A DNA stretch of 64,000 nt from Taxillus chinensis (Eukaryota > Streptophyta > Magnoliopsida > Santalales > Loranthaceae): positions 17,764,853-17,828,852 of the forward strand of contig CM042087.1 of assembly GCA_023512835.1 (NCBI GenBank), written 5' to 3'. The position numbers and the translations under genes are program-made. Within the stretch, counting starts at the first letter, position 1. Every line of letters begins with the position of its first letter. The notes beneath the pieces are model-generated. The model worked only from the letters and a program-made list of their open reading frames with translations, searched no databases and was not told the origin of the DNA. Of this stretch, positions 21,226 to 32,886 are shown in pieces.

Positions 21226-22644
21226 TGTTGGATCAAGCCCAGAATTTGGATAATGCTGATAAAGCCTTATGTAATTTGATCTGAGATCTTTTGTGTTTCT
21301 TTGATCGTTGCAGAAGATATGTTATTAATCCGGAGATACACTCGTGAGAGCAAAGCTAAGGACAGGATACATAATCCTGATCCGGACAAGAGTGAGTGTC
21401 GTCAAACACTTGGTAAATAACCAAGTCATCAATACATATGGAATAAGAAACATTCGTGCGGACTAAGAACTTAAAAGCTACGGATTGCGGAATATGTTCC
21501 TAGTGCCTCAAACGGACTAAGTCAAACTGATGAAGAGTAAGAGTCTTGGTCTACAAGGTCGCACGAGGTTAAAAGGTTAAGTCTTCCCTCAAGCGAACTA
21601 AAGTGAAGAAGACACGGAGTAAGGTATCCAAGTCTTTCATACATACGGAGTAAGGAAATATTGATGTGGAATAAGGACCCGAGTCTTTATTCGCACGGAG
21701 TAAGGAAATTAGACATGGAGTAAGGAAATTAGATGTGGAGTAAGAAATCCGGGCCACTCACTCATACGGAGTAAGGAACTTACATATGGAGTAAGGAACT
21801 TACATACGGAGTAAGGAAGCGCTAGTACGGAGTAAGCACTTAGATCCCTTAGACTCGCCCGGAGTAAGGAACTTACATACGGAGTAAGGAACTTACATAC
21901 GGAGTAAGGAACTTACATGCAGAGTAAGGAAGCGCTGACACGGACTAAGGATTCCAGTACCAAATAGATACGGAGTAAGCAACCACTGACACGGAGTAAG
22001 GTTCTGAGCTTCATTAGCAATGGAGTAAGGAAAATTACACCAGACCAAGAAGATGCTACTTCAATTCACCGTATTTAAGACTATCAGCTCGTGGCGTCCC
22101 GATGTAAGACAAACTCATTGAGAACATGAAGAATCTTACATGTGGATCACCCGGATATGTGGACACAACCTTAAGTATATTTGGGAACTCACAAAGGCAC
22201 TTATACTCTTCAAACCCAAGATCTTGAGCTCCACAAACCGCAGCAGTCAAGGCAGAGAGATTACCGAGGAATAGTTAGTGCTAAACGCATTCCGGAACTA
22301 CAAGTTCCAAGGTTGTCTCTTAGGAATGTTTGTATAAATATTCATACTTGTACATTTGTTAAGAGAGTGTATGTGTGCGAACGAGCCTGAATATTTTGTG
22401 TATGCACAAGAGCTCAAAGAGATAATCTAGGCTAGTGTATGAATCCCTTTGTAAACAAAGTGTAAGAGAGTCTTGCTTCTATTTTGTTGTATTTATCTCT
22501 TGATAATAAAACAAAATACTTCCACTATCTGGTTATCTTCCGCAGTGATTCTATCACTTGACTAGATTAGTGTAGTGCCTTAAGAGATGAAAAGAGTTTC
22601 GATAAGAGCCTATTCACCCCCCTCTAGGCTCCAAGGGACCATCA
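21226..22644 (+). repeat. 3' LTR of element C
   Basis: This 1419-bp copy of 10297-11675 differs by scattered substitutions (about two dozen by eye). Two extra minisatellite units lie near 21715 and 21785. Confidence 0.93.
21605..22035 (+). repeat. CGGAGTAAGGA minisatellite in 3' LTR of C
   Basis: This is the same array as 10670-11065 with two additional units. Several units show CGGAG to TGGAG or CAGAG changes, the kind expected from loss of methylated cytosines. Confidence 0.88.
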
Positions 22645-22863
22645 AAACTGATCTTTATTAACACAAACTTTATTACAAAGCCAGTCATCAGATAAACTCC
22701 AACATTCATAGTGATAATGACCAATTTCTCTATAGATGGAACATACACTGTGATGTGGAGGACAAACAGGGGATACAGGTTTCTTAGATTTTATAGGTTT
22801 TCTACACTGATCCCTATGGCCTAATCCTTTGCGATTGGGTGACGCGCTCTTAGCCTTAGATGC
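22645..22863 (-). pseudogene. Copia A gag, middle piece
   Basis: This continues A beyond element C. On the minus strand it matches C 13590-13830, including the CxxC...H region and the basic ASPNRKGLGH stretch. It ends at a direct repeat where a different gag begins. Confidence 0.8.
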
Positions 22864-22895
22864 CTACACTAATCCCTATGTCCATAACCTTTGCG
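22802..22895. repeat. 32-bp direct repeat at a gag-gag junction
   Basis: 22802-22833 and 22864-22895 match at 27 of 32 positions with a 62-bp offset. Both contain CTACACT.ATCCCTATG and CCTTTGCG. The first copy is in A gag; the second overlaps the end of an unrelated copia gag in another frame. It marks the switch between two families. Confidence 0.7.
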
Positions 22896-23100
22896 TACTT
22901 AGAGTCTGTGAGTGCTGATATGATAACACTCAAGGTTCTGCCATTTAGCTCATAGGTTCTTCTCTTAACTTCTATGGGTTTTCTATTGTTAGCAGGTTTT
23001 ATATATCCATCTTTGATTACCCGCTCAACGTCCATACCCATGGACATGAATACAGTCTCTATCCTAGCTCTCCACATCTTATAATTTGTGCCATCAAAGA
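22864..23100 (-). pseudogene. Gag fragment (UBN2-type) of a second copia family
   Basis: Reading down from about 23095: FDGTNYKMWRARIETVFMS, VIKDGYIKP, RTYELNGRTLSVIISALTD, SKYAKVM. This is the N-terminal gag core of a copia element (the W-R-M and ALxxIxxxLTDxxxxKVM pattern). It is not the sequence found in element C gag. It stops being gag-like right after KVM, where the direct repeat starts. No LTR or primer site of its own is seen to the right. Confidence 0.75.
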
Positions 23101-23990
23101 TATCACTCTCTTTGTATAGCTAGAGCTGGTACTCCGTCCGCTAATAGGAATCTCTATTTGTATATATATATACTAATAAATTCTTTCTTGGTCACTAAGC
23201 TATTAAGCCACAGATATCAGCAACACAAATATATTGATCACCTTCGACTCTTCGAGTTAGAACCTTTGGGCCTATGAGTTAGATTAACTCCAGCTTAGAA
23301 CTAGCAACACTCTGATTTACAGGTTAAGGCTCCGAGTCTTTGAATCTAGGTTAGAACCAGCGACCAACTAACTTCTTACTCTACAAGTTTTTGAGTCTCC
23401 GGATCTCCAGTTTTTGAGCCAGCGACAACCACATTCTAACCTAGCTAATCATCTGTTCATATCAACGGGTCTCCACATCTTCGACCCTTCGAGGTTCAAC
23501 TCTGCAACTTCAAATCTCTAAGTCGCTGCTCTTCACCCGTTTACACTTTACATCTTCGAATCTTTAACACTACGAGTCTTTGAGTCTCCAAGTCACTGCT
23601 CATCACTTGTCTGCACTTTGGGTTTTCGAATCTTTGACACTGTGAGTCTTCAAATCTATGGGTCTTCGACCCTGCGGATTTACAAGTTTGTGACCATGTG
23701 GACCTTTGAGTCTTGAGAATCTTCGATTCTACATATCTTCGAGTCTACAGATCTTCGACCTTGAACAGATTAACGATGTACATAGGTAGACTCACTTTAC
23801 ATGCTCACTCTAAGAAATCACTCTTATCCAACCAAGTATGAATCTTTGACCCTGCGGCGACCTGCTTCCGCATACTGTTGACAACAATCAAAACCCAAAA
23901 GATTGTGGGAACAACAAACACATTTTATGTCTTACTAAAGACTTGATTTCTTGTAGTGCTATCATTCCTATTTTACTAAGAAGCCTGAAT
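23101..23990. repeat. Degenerate CTTCGA/GAGTCT word repeats
   Basis: There is no gene here. From about 23235 to 23770 the words CTTCGA, GAGTCT, AGTCTTTGAATCT and GATCTTCGA recur every 10-30 bases in loose tandem arrangement, without a fixed period. It could be a decayed LTR minisatellite belonging to the neighbouring gag fragment. The last 200 bp show nothing. Confidence 0.45.
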
Positions 23991-26656
23991 TCGTGATATG
24001 CCTTGAGGCCACTATTCATATATTATGGCTATTAAATTATGTCTCTAGGTCTAAATATTGTTTAGAGTTTAACTAGACCATTTATACTTTATTATAATAA
24101 TTCTATTATTTTTTATCAAAAAATAACAAGTATTCTAAAGGTACGAAACACTTGAATTTGAAATATTTTTCAATTAAAGAAGACATATAAAAGCATAGTA
24201 TCAATTAAGCATATTATATTTTAAACCATAAAAATAAAAAATAAACAAAATAAACATAAATAAAGGCTTGAATTTTCAAAAGGTCCCGCAGTCAAAAAAT
24301 CTTCTTAAGATAAATAGGACTTGTAATATATTTTTATATTTTTTATATTTTAAATTATCAAAATTATACTAAAATAAATTATTATTATTATTATTTTAAC
24401 TCTAACCTATAATAATAATATAATCAAATTTAAACTATTAATAAAAGATCAAGTTCATGCGTTATTTGAAGTACTCCAAAAGTAAAATTATATATTTATA
24501 TGTCAAGTATTGTTAATTATTAAAAAGTTAATCGATTTAAATTATATAATGAATATATAATTTTAAAATAACAAAGAATTTCAAGTAAAATAAACAAATT
24601 TCAAATAAAATATAATATATGATTTAAATTGTTATATAGCTTCAAAGTATCAAAAGTAGCTTATATGATATTATTGAATAATGAGTTTTTGATGCAGACA
24701 TAATAGCAAATTAAAATATTAAGTTTCAAAATTGATACACAAATCACACATCCTGTGTATACAGGACGGATCTAAAAAGTTTAATTAGGAAGAGTCAAGA
24801 TACAAAGTATCTAATTTACGTTTAGAAACTGTTATCTAAAATTATGATTAGTAGAGCTGATTCTGAAATTTAAGAGGTCAAAGTTGATTATTAAATTGAG
24901 AATCCTAATGTAGATACAATAATATTTGTATTTACATATTAACTTGTCGATTTTCTATTTTTATTATTGCTTTACTATAATTATAGAAACAATATAAAAT
25001 TTAAAAAACATATATTGCTGTTGAAATTATAAATTAAATTTTGATTATTTCATGTAGTTGGAGGTTAGGCCAAGATGAGATGAAGTCTGGAAGCTTTAAT
25101 TTTAATCTAATTTATGAGGGCCAAAATTCAGGGCTTACTTGCCTAGCCTTGAACCTAGCACTAACAATTAATACCATTTAAGTTAAAATTAATAACATAA
25201 AAACATAAAAAATTTATTAAATTATCCTATAATCAAATTAGATAATTTTTTAAAATCATATAATTTATTTACCACTATTATAGTTAGCAATATGTTTATC
25301 ATAAATAATATAAAATAATAAATTATATTACTAATTAATTTTAGTTATAACTATATATATAATATGCATAATTAAAATTAAAATTTATGTATATATAACT
25401 ATATATATTTATCTACTATTAAAATTTATAATTTTATAATATATATAATTTTTAAAAATTGGGGGAAGGGCCTAAATCCGTCTCTACGATAAAGTGCATT
25501 AAGCCAAATCATTACAAATAATTTTGCACATACACAAAACAACCTAAATATTAATAGGAAGCATATAAATAGATAGATTAGTAAAACAAAATGTATCAAA
25601 ATAAATATATGCACAAGAAGCATTTGTAAATTGATTAAATTATTAAAAAAATAGAAATACTCTCATCAAAATTTAAGATGCAGTTTGTTTTATTATTTAT
25701 CATTTATTTAATTTTGATACAATGTTTCATATTTCTTTTGCCATATATATGTGTTAAAAATTATTAATAAAAAGAATTTGTATTAAACATATAATTAATA
25801 ACCTTTTCTTATTACATGGTGTAGGGACTTTCTTCATTATTTATAATATTTGTTTATTTTAGTTTTATAATTAAAAAGAATTATAGTTAGAAAAGCAATT
25901 GAAAGATGCAACCACATCAAAGTTATAATGAAACCTATAAAGGATTTGGTAGTCATAAAGGGAACATTGTGCGTGGTCTTTTTTTTATACGTTGCATTAT
26001 ATGTGATGTAAATTATTAGTATAACTTTATTGCACAAAATAAGAGTGAGAACTTAATAAAAATTGCTAAAGTCAGAGCATTTATAAATATATGGTAAATC
26101 TATTTTAGTTTCATTAAAAGGATTATAATTTGAATTCATAAAATAAGTAAAGAAATTTTAAAACATTCCAGACTAGATAAGGTTAATTTTGAGCTACATG
26201 CATAGTGCTCAAAAAATAATAGACCCCTTGGGGCCCTTTTTAATTTTGATTTCATGATTTATTTTTAATTGAAGTTAAAATTTAAAATCTGATTTAAGTT
26301 TAAGATGATAAAAAAATCTATTTGGTATACTATTTTCATTTCATAATTTTGTTATCTTTCGCATGTCTCTTTCATCCTCCCAGTTTCTCTACTACCTAGC
26401 CTATCATTGATCATGTGCCTCTACCTCACCCACCGTCGAGTATGGCGTTTCTTCTGCCTCACCTACTATCAACCGTGCCAGATTTGCCTTGCCCACCGAC
26501 GCGAGATTTGCCTTATTGTTAATCTGTGGTCCTACCTTCTCACCCGCTGACTCCAGATTTGTCTCCTCATTAGCGCCTCCATCAACTTTCCCCTCGGATG
26601 GTTGAAAATCGATTTTAAAACATGGGTTAGTTTACAAAACAACACATCAGCTGAAG
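23991..26656. other. AT-rich intergenic sequence
   Basis: The stretch is strongly AT-rich with long A/T runs, short TTA repeats (near 24385) and no reading frame with recognisable content. A more balanced stretch at 26380-26600 has repeated CC(C)ACC and AGATTTGCC words; no gene could be assigned. This is the only long part of the window not attributable to an LTR element. Confidence 0.6.
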
Positions 26657-27246
26657 TGTTAGATTAGATAAAGCCCTCGGAGCTGACAGTATTTCAATCT
26701 GCTAAGTGTTAGATTAGTCAATACTCCTATCGAATCATAAAGTCAACATACAAGTTATTCAATGATACATTCAAAAGCTTATTTGTCTGAAGATGGTGTT
26801 ATACTTATAAGACTTCGAGATTGTTTATTCGAATATATTAAAGAGAATTGAAAAGAATCTAAAGACTTGACATGAAGCCATCGAAACTTTACATCGAGAG
26901 AGTTGATTTGAACAACAGATTCGAAGAACTCACTTGAAGATAAACTTTGTATTGTTTTACTTTGAAAGAGTCATTGGAAGTCAATACATTTGAAGCCAAT
27001 AGATTCAAAGTAAAGTTTACTCGACAATACAAGATTCGATGAAGACATTCAAAGAAGTCTCTAGTTGTCCGAGATAACATGTTTGTTGAAGACATTTAAA
27101 GAGAAGATCTAGGACACTAGGTTATGATTGTTTAATCATCTCAGCATCGTCATTGTTTAAGCCACCTTTCAAGATCAAAAAGATTGGGAAGATTTACTTC
27201 TATGTTTAAACGATACATTTCGTACTTTAGTTGGTCGGCTTTTGTG

Positions 27247-27254
27247 TATAAATA
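27247..27254 (+). promoter_or_regulatory. TATA box of copia H LTR
   Basis: TATAAATA lies about 200 bp before the break by element I and is followed by a purine-rich stretch, typical for a copia U3/R border. Confidence 0.55.
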
Positions 27255-28065
27255 GATGGGAGCGTGAGAGGATGTAAAGAAAGATAAAAAGAGTGTTTAT
27301 TATGCATTATTGATAGTTGTTCAAGAGATTAGGTTTTTATTGTTACAGCTTGAGTTGTTGATCAAGAACATGACTTGTATGTCTCTGATCATTGAGTGCT
27401 TTGTATATTAGTTAATTAAGAAAATTTGATTATATATCAACTATACAATCATTGTCACGCCCCCGAATTCCAAGAAAATCCAGAACCAGGAACATGACTT
27501 CCCCTTGCCTGCACCCGAAAGATCAAGGGGTTGGTGACTAGCACCAATAGAGACTACACCGCGGGTGCTGTCTCAAATATGCAACCCTGTACAGTCATAC
27601 ATCAAGGGTAATCCTGTACTTTCTCATACATCATCATACATACAATAAGTCAAACAGTCATACAAACATCACATCACAAACAGTATGCAAATACAACTGT
27701 CCACGGACTCATGTCCGGGATACAAACATAATACAATACACAATACAGAATATAGTACTGTATCATACATCAGAGTAGTGGGCGTCCTCCTGGAAGAAAG
27801 TCCTCCACCAGTCTCGGGTCACACCTGAAAAAGGTAAACAACAAGTAGGGGTGAGCTACAAGCTCAGTAGGTGACCCCAGCACTCCACATCATGCAGACA
27901 TACAAGTCTATACTACATGATCTGTGTACTCGTGCACTGTGTAGTGTGCACAATCATCAGGACTCAGCCTGCAAACAAACATCAGGACCTAGCCTGCCCA
28001 CACAGGACAGCTTGTCCATGATCCTCAACAGGATCCCAGCTCAGGGCACTCAGCCGTACCACAGC

Positions 28066-28245
28066 GCTATATGCCCGGACACAGTCGCCACACAGGCCTG
28101 CTATCGGCGCATATGCCTGCCACGGCACAGCGCAATATGCCCGGCCATAGTCACCACACAGGCCTGCCATCGGTGCATATGCCTGCCACGGCACAGCGCA
28201 ATATGCCCGGCCACAGTCGCCACACAGGCCTGCCATCGGCATATG
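28066..28245 (-). repeat. 62-bp tandem repeat in LTR I
   Basis: Three imperfect units contain ATATGCCCGG, CACACAGGCCTGC and CATATGCCTGCC. The D LTR has two units at the equivalent place (31024-31145). Confidence 0.85.
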
Positions 28246-28854
28246 CCTGCCCCGTCAACCACATCGCACCATCGGTGCATCACGGTGAGAACCCAAACAA
28301 GTCACGGAGTCCATGCCCTAATACCTCACACCAACATACTAACATGAGTAAGGCATGTCATTCTCAACATTTCCTTTAAAACTGTAGCCAGTCTTCACAA
28401 GTAAATCCTCAATCCTTGATTTATTAAAGAAGTACCCATAGCAGCTATTTTCTTGAAATCAAAAGTCCCGGCATTGGGTTCCCATATCATAAATAAGATA
28501 ATCTGATTTTTAGGGATTTTTCTGAGATGTCTAACCCCACTTTCCAAAAATTCACCACTACGAACTTTTGGGTTTTTCCGAGATTTTACACTAAATCCTA
28601 ATTTTCACATTTTGCAATAGTGGGAATTAATTTTTCTAGTATTTTTATTTGAATCCAAATGGGAGGTATTTCGTTATTTACATTGTAACTTAAGTATAAC
28701 TACTTAGGCATAATGGTTTACAATGTAAATGTCCAGTCACGATGCGGTTGCCTGCATGTGGAAACATCTTCTTCTTGAACACTTCTTTGCGGAATGGATG
28801 CTACGGAAACACTGCTGCGGAGCGATGCTACGGATCACTGCTGCTGATCCAAAC

Positions 28855-29030
28855 TACTGATCCGGACTAACTACTCTGGACTACTGATCCGGACTAACTA
28901 CTCCGGACTACTGCTCCGGACTAACTGCTCCGGACTACTGCTCCGGACTAATTGCTCCTGACTACTGCTCCGGACTAACTACTCCGGACTACTGATCCGT
29001 ACTAACTACTCCGGACTACTGCTAACTCCA
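28855..29030. repeat. CTCCGGACTA minisatellite in LTR I
   Basis: Units of about 12-24 bp alternate CTCCGGACTAACTG and CTCCGGACTACTG, followed by a run of GCTGACTCCATA-type units to 29095. The D LTR has an unrelated CTGCTCGA array at the same position. Confidence 0.85.
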
Positions 29031-29881
29031 TAGCTGCTGACTCCATAGCTGTTGACTCCACAGCTGTTGACTACGAAGCTGCTGACTACGAACTTCGACC
29101 TTACAGTTCGCCCAGGGTACTGTTCATCATCATTTTTGGCCTGGTTTTCGTCTGGAATCAACCCAGCAACCCCCCAGGCACTCGCAAACACGCGTTTTAC
29201 TAAATAGAGTATCAAATTACATACCCAAACTGATATAAATCAGTTCTTAACCACAGATTTTATGCTAAATCATCATATCTAACCCCAAAATTGGGTTTCC
29301 CCCAAAACTTAGGGTTCATGCTCAAATTCATAATTCATGATAAATTCACGCATATTCCAAGACAGAATCGAGATAAGAGGTTCAAGGACACCTACCTGGA
29401 AGATTATTTGCGATCCTCGAGCTCCAATCGCCCTAAAATCGCTGAGTGAAGCTCTTCACCTTCTCTCTTTCTCTCTCTTGCTCAAACACGCACCCACCAA
29501 GCAAAATTAAAGGGATAATGCAGTTTCTTAATTATTTATACTGCTGCCAATAATTGGCCTCCCAGCAATAATTGATCTCCCGAACGCAATAATTGACCTC
29601 CTGAGGTCACGAACTCCAAATTGAGCCCAATTACTGTCAAAATGCTCGATATGATGAGCACAACACTAAACAGATATTATTACACCCAAAAGACTGCCCA
29701 AACACAAAGTTAACCAATAAACCCCGAAAAGTCAACAATCGGGTCAAATGGGGCCCCGACTCGAAATCGGGCCCAAGTACAGTCAAAATGCTCACATCAA
29801 CGACTACACTACCGTCCAGATAGTTGCATTCCCATAGAATGGCTATCTCTCAAAACTACCCGAATACGAGTCTTTACATCC

Positions 29882-29915
29882 TCCCCACCTTAAGACTTTT
29901 CGTCCTCGAAAATAA
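29882..29915 (-). other. Fossil polypurine tract and pol-end motif inside LTR I
   Basis: On the minus strand this reads TTCGAGGACGAAAAGTC, then AAGGTGGGGAGGATGTAAAG. In gypsy elements this arrangement normally marks the end of the internal region and the start of the LTR. Here it lies about 270 bp inside an LTR whose true edge is fixed by the target duplication at 30150. Confidence 0.7.
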
Positions 29916-30319
29916 AACACATGCCCAAAAGACAGCAAAATCCAAGCTCAAGCACCGCACAACAACAAGACACAAACACATGATCATCAACATGATCACC
30001 AACCACACAGGTGCAATGCAACTGACAACAAGCCAAAAAGGCTCACACGATGCCAGGATGCCAACAATCAACAAGCTACATAATATCTCAAGCAACATAT
30101 GCAAAACAAATGCATAAAACATAACTCATACCTCAGGGAAGGTCCTCACAATCATTGTATCAGTTTCATATTGAATATAAATCTTCGATACATTAAGAAA
30201 GCATCTTGTTTTTCTTCCGCTTATGTTTAGCAACATTTGTTTTCTAAATCTCAGTTTTTGATATAAGATTTCTTGTAAGGAATTTATTCACCCCCTCTAG
30301 ACTTCCAATGGACCTAACA

Positions 30320-30420
30320 AGTGGTATCAGAGTAGAATATCAATCGAGATTCAATGGAGGGAGAGTATAAGCATCAACTCAAGGTTGCAAGCTAAATCTG
30401 CTGTTATTCCTAGTTCTTCA
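30320..30420 (+). other. Copia H primer site and leader
   Basis: TGGTATCAGAG at 30322-30332 follows the LTR by two bases (initiator-Met type). The leader reaches an ATG at about 30354 (MEGEY), with a stop 14 codons on. Element D interrupts it at 30421. Confidence 0.8.
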
Positions 30421-31654
30421 TGTCACGCCCCCGAATTCTAGGGAACCTGGAACCGGGTACATGACTTCCCCTTGCCTGTACCTGAAAGGTCAAGGGGTTG
30501 ATGACTAGCACCAATAGAGACTACACCGCGCGTGCTGTCTCAAATATGCAACCCTGTACAGTCATACATTAAGGGTAATCCTGTACTTCCCCATACATCA
30601 TTATGCATATAATAAGTCAAACAGTCATACAGACATCACATCACAAACAGTATGCAAATACAAGTCCACGGACCCATGTCCGGGATATAATACAAACAAT
30701 ACAGAATACAGCACTGTATCACACATCAGAGTAGTGGGCACGTCCCCTGGAAGAAAGTCTTCCACTAGTCCCGGGTCACACTTGAAAAAGGTAAACAACA
30801 AGTAGTGGTGAGCGACAAGCTCAGTAGGTGACCCTAACACTCCACATCATGCAAACATACAAGTCTATACTACATGCTCTGTGTACTCATGCACTGTGTA
30901 GTATGCACAATCATCAGGACTCAGCCTGCAAACAAACATTAGGACCTAGCCTGCCCACATAGGATAACTTGTCCACGATCCTCAATAGGATCCCAGCTCA
31001 GGGCACTCAGCCCTACCACAGCGCTATATGCCCGGACACAGTGCCACACAGGCTTGCCATCGGTGCATATGCCTGCCACGCCCACAGCGCAATATGCCCG
31101 GCCACAATGCCACATAGGCCTGCCATCAGCGCATATACCCGCCCCGTTAACCACATAACATCATCTGTACTCCGCAGTGAGAACCCAACAAGTCATAGAG
31201 CCTAAGCCTAATCCCTCAAACCAACGTACCAACACCATTATGGTCTTAAGGTATACAACACTCCCTTTAGAACTGTAGCTAGTCTTCACAAGTCGATCCT
31301 TATTCCTTGACTAAGGAAGGAGATACCCATAGGAGTTGTTTTTCTTGAAATAAAAAGTCCCGACATTGGGTGTCCATATCATAACTATGATAATATGATT
31401 TTTGGGGATTTTTCTGAGATGTCTAACCCCCCTTTCCAAAAATCTACCTCTACGAAAAACTGGATTTTTTCGAGATTTTATACTAAATCTCAATTTTCAC
31501 ATTTTAAAAGAGTGGAATTTATTTTTCTAGTATTTTTCTTTGAATCTAAATGGGGGGTATTTCGTTATTTATATTGTAACTTACATATAATACTTAAATG
31601 TGGAGAGGCATAATGGTTTATAATGTAAATGGTCCAGTCCAGTCAACCTGGAAC

Positions 31655-31830
31655 TGCACTGTCCAACTGCTCGAGGCACTGCTCGAAACTGCCTGCTCGA
31701 AACTGTTCAAAACACCTGCTCGATGCTACATTCTGCTCGACCCTCCTTGCTCGAAGCCTCTGCTCGAGACGGCTCGAGACTCTGCTCGAAGCTGCTTGAA
31801 GCTAGCCTTGAGCAGTTCCCCAGTCGCGAA
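31655..31830. repeat. CTGCTCGA array in LTR D
   Basis: About a dozen copies of CTGCTCGA or close variants are spaced 10-20 bp apart. They occupy the slot that holds the CTCCGGACTA minisatellite in LTR I; the flanking sequence (AATGGTTTAYAATGTAAAT) is shared. Confidence 0.8.
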
Positions 31831-32578
31831 CTGCCGACTGCGTTCTTCCCCAATTCGTCCCAAAACCCAATTATACTCATTAAATCTCCATTTTTAAGCA
31901 ACAATTCATCCCTATTAAGGGTTTTTAACATCATCTAGCCATAGTAGGCTACCAAACAACCTAAATCATCTAGGTTTCATGCTTAATTTCCATTTTCCCC
32001 AATTTCTAGGGTTCATCACGAATTTGCATGATTTCATCTAATTCTTACATGTTAATCCAATAAAACAGCAAGAAAAGGGTGAAGAATCAATGGAACACCT
32101 ACCTGGAATGATTCTTGATGCTTGAACGAGCTCAAAATGCCCCAAATCAAAGGCTCCAAGCTTCCTTCTCTGTTTCTCTCTCTCTCTCTCTCTCAGCTCT
32201 CCAATGCAGAAACGCTGAAATGTAACGTGGAAGCTCTCTTTCCCCCTATTTATATTTCTGTATTTTCTTTTATTAATAAATCCTAAAAATATTAATTGAC
32301 ATCCCGAGGTCACAAACTCCAAATTGAGCCCAAGTATAGTCAAAACGCTCAAAATGACGAGCACATCACTATCCAGATATTTTCCAACCCAATTGATTGC
32401 TCATACGCAAGGTTAACCAATAAACCCCGAAAAGTCAACAATCGGGCCACTCGAGGCCCCGACCCGGAATTGGGCCCAATTATTGCCAAAATGCTCACAT
32501 TGACAAACACAATATTGTCCAGTTGTTTTTAGCAATAGAGAAAAACTATCTCTCAGCCCTACCCAAATACGGGTCTTT

Positions 32579-32612
32579 ACATCCTCCCACCTTAGGACTT
32601 TTCGTCCTCGAA
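32579..32612 (-). other. Fossil polypurine tract inside LTR D
   Basis: On the minus strand there is TTCGAGGACGAAAAGTC, then a purine run before TGTAAAGACC. It is the equivalent of 29882-29915 in LTR I, about 275 bp from the functional tract at 32887. Confidence 0.7.
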
Positions 32613-32886
32613 AATAAAACACATGCCCAAAGGACATAGCAAAATTCAAGCTCAAGCACCACACAACAACCAGACACAAACACATGATCATCAACATGAT
32701 CACTAACCACACATATGCAATGCAACTCACAACAAGCTAAAAAGGCTCACAATATTTAACAACAACAAGCTTAATCAAGCTTAACCACATCTCAAACCAC
32801 ATCTCAAGCATAACCACATAAGGGTACAAAACATATGCAAAACGAATGCATAAAATATAACTCATACCTCAGGGAAGGTCCTCATA

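Larger units (their letters stand above)
10297..22644 (+). mobile_element. Copia element C, complete, Sirevirus-like, with a 3' transposon-domain/Ulp1 region
   Basis: This 12.35-kb Ty1/copia element has 1379-bp and 1419-bp LTRs, a Met-tRNA primer site and a polypurine tract. It holds a long gag with a zinc knuckle and coiled coil, pol in the order PR-IN-RT-RH, several purine tracts after pol, and an extra 3' coding unit of about 2 kb. It is inserted in the gag end of A, its own relative. Flanking 5-mers are GAACT (10292) and AAACT (22645), a target duplication with one change. The LTRs are about 98% identical outside repeat-number indels, so it is younger than B. Length, extra 3' ORF and purine tracts fit the Sirevirus (SIRE/Maximus) lineage. 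Confidence 0.93.
1..22870 (-). mobile_element. Copia element A, Sirevirus-like, in three pieces
   Basis: This is an old Ty1/copia element on the minus strand, and it is the substrate for the left block. Its pieces are 1-728 (3' flank and RNase H), 7742-10296 (RT, integrase, protease, end of gag) and 22645-about 22863 (gag). Element B separates the first two pieces and element C the last two. Read together, the pieces are collinear with element C and clearly of the same family: the RNase H, RT and protease of A and C are close in sequence. A's LTRs are not visible; its 3' end lies left of position 1 and its 5' part is lost or replaced near 22863. Frameshifts, a large deletion in integrase and an altered RT active site make it dead. 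Confidence 0.9.
27453..30150 (-). repeat. Solo LTR I of a Tekay/Del-like gypsy family
   Basis: This 2698-bp LTR (left edge TGTCACGCCC, right edge CCTCACA) has perfect ATCAT duplications (27448-27452 and 30151-30155). It is related along most of its length to the LTR of D (30421-32886) and has no internal genes, so it is a solo LTR. It contains two minisatellites (28066-28245 and 28855-29030) and an internal polypurine-like block at 29882-29915. Confidence 0.88.
26657..30319 (+). repeat. LTR of copia H, split by solo LTR I
   Basis: The right end is secure: CCTAACA at 30313-30319 followed by a Met-tRNA primer site. The left end is TGTTAG at 26657 or at 26707, since both lie in an 18-bp duplicated stretch; either gives a TGTTAG/CTAACA terminal inverted repeat. 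It holds TATAAATA at 27247. Solo LTR I (27453-30150) interrupts it between two ATCAT copies. Without that insertion it is about 910-960 bp. The matching 3' LTR is outside the window. Confidence 0.75.
30421..32886 (-). repeat. 3' LTR of element D
   Basis: The 2466-bp LTR starts TGTCACGCCC; its right end is read as CTCATA by comparison with CTCACA in LTR I. It has two units of the 62-bp repeat (31024-31145), a CTGCTCGA array (31655-31830), CT microsatellites near 32175 and a fossil polypurine block (32579-32612). Confidence 0.82.

Noticed and set aside
24000..26650. Possible host gene in the AT-rich gap
   Set aside because: Frames are short, dominated by Ile/Lys/Asn/Phe from base composition, without splice-linked conserved segments or motifs.
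27871..28379. Open frames of 86-158 codons on both strands
   Set aside because: They come from the 62-bp tandem repeat of LTR I; three overlapping frames are open at once, with no domain and no start context.
28739..29100. Promoter or enhancer array in LTR I
   Set aside because: The CTCCGGACTA units are a simple minisatellite replaced by another in LTR D; no TATA or start-site arrangement supports a specific promoter call here.
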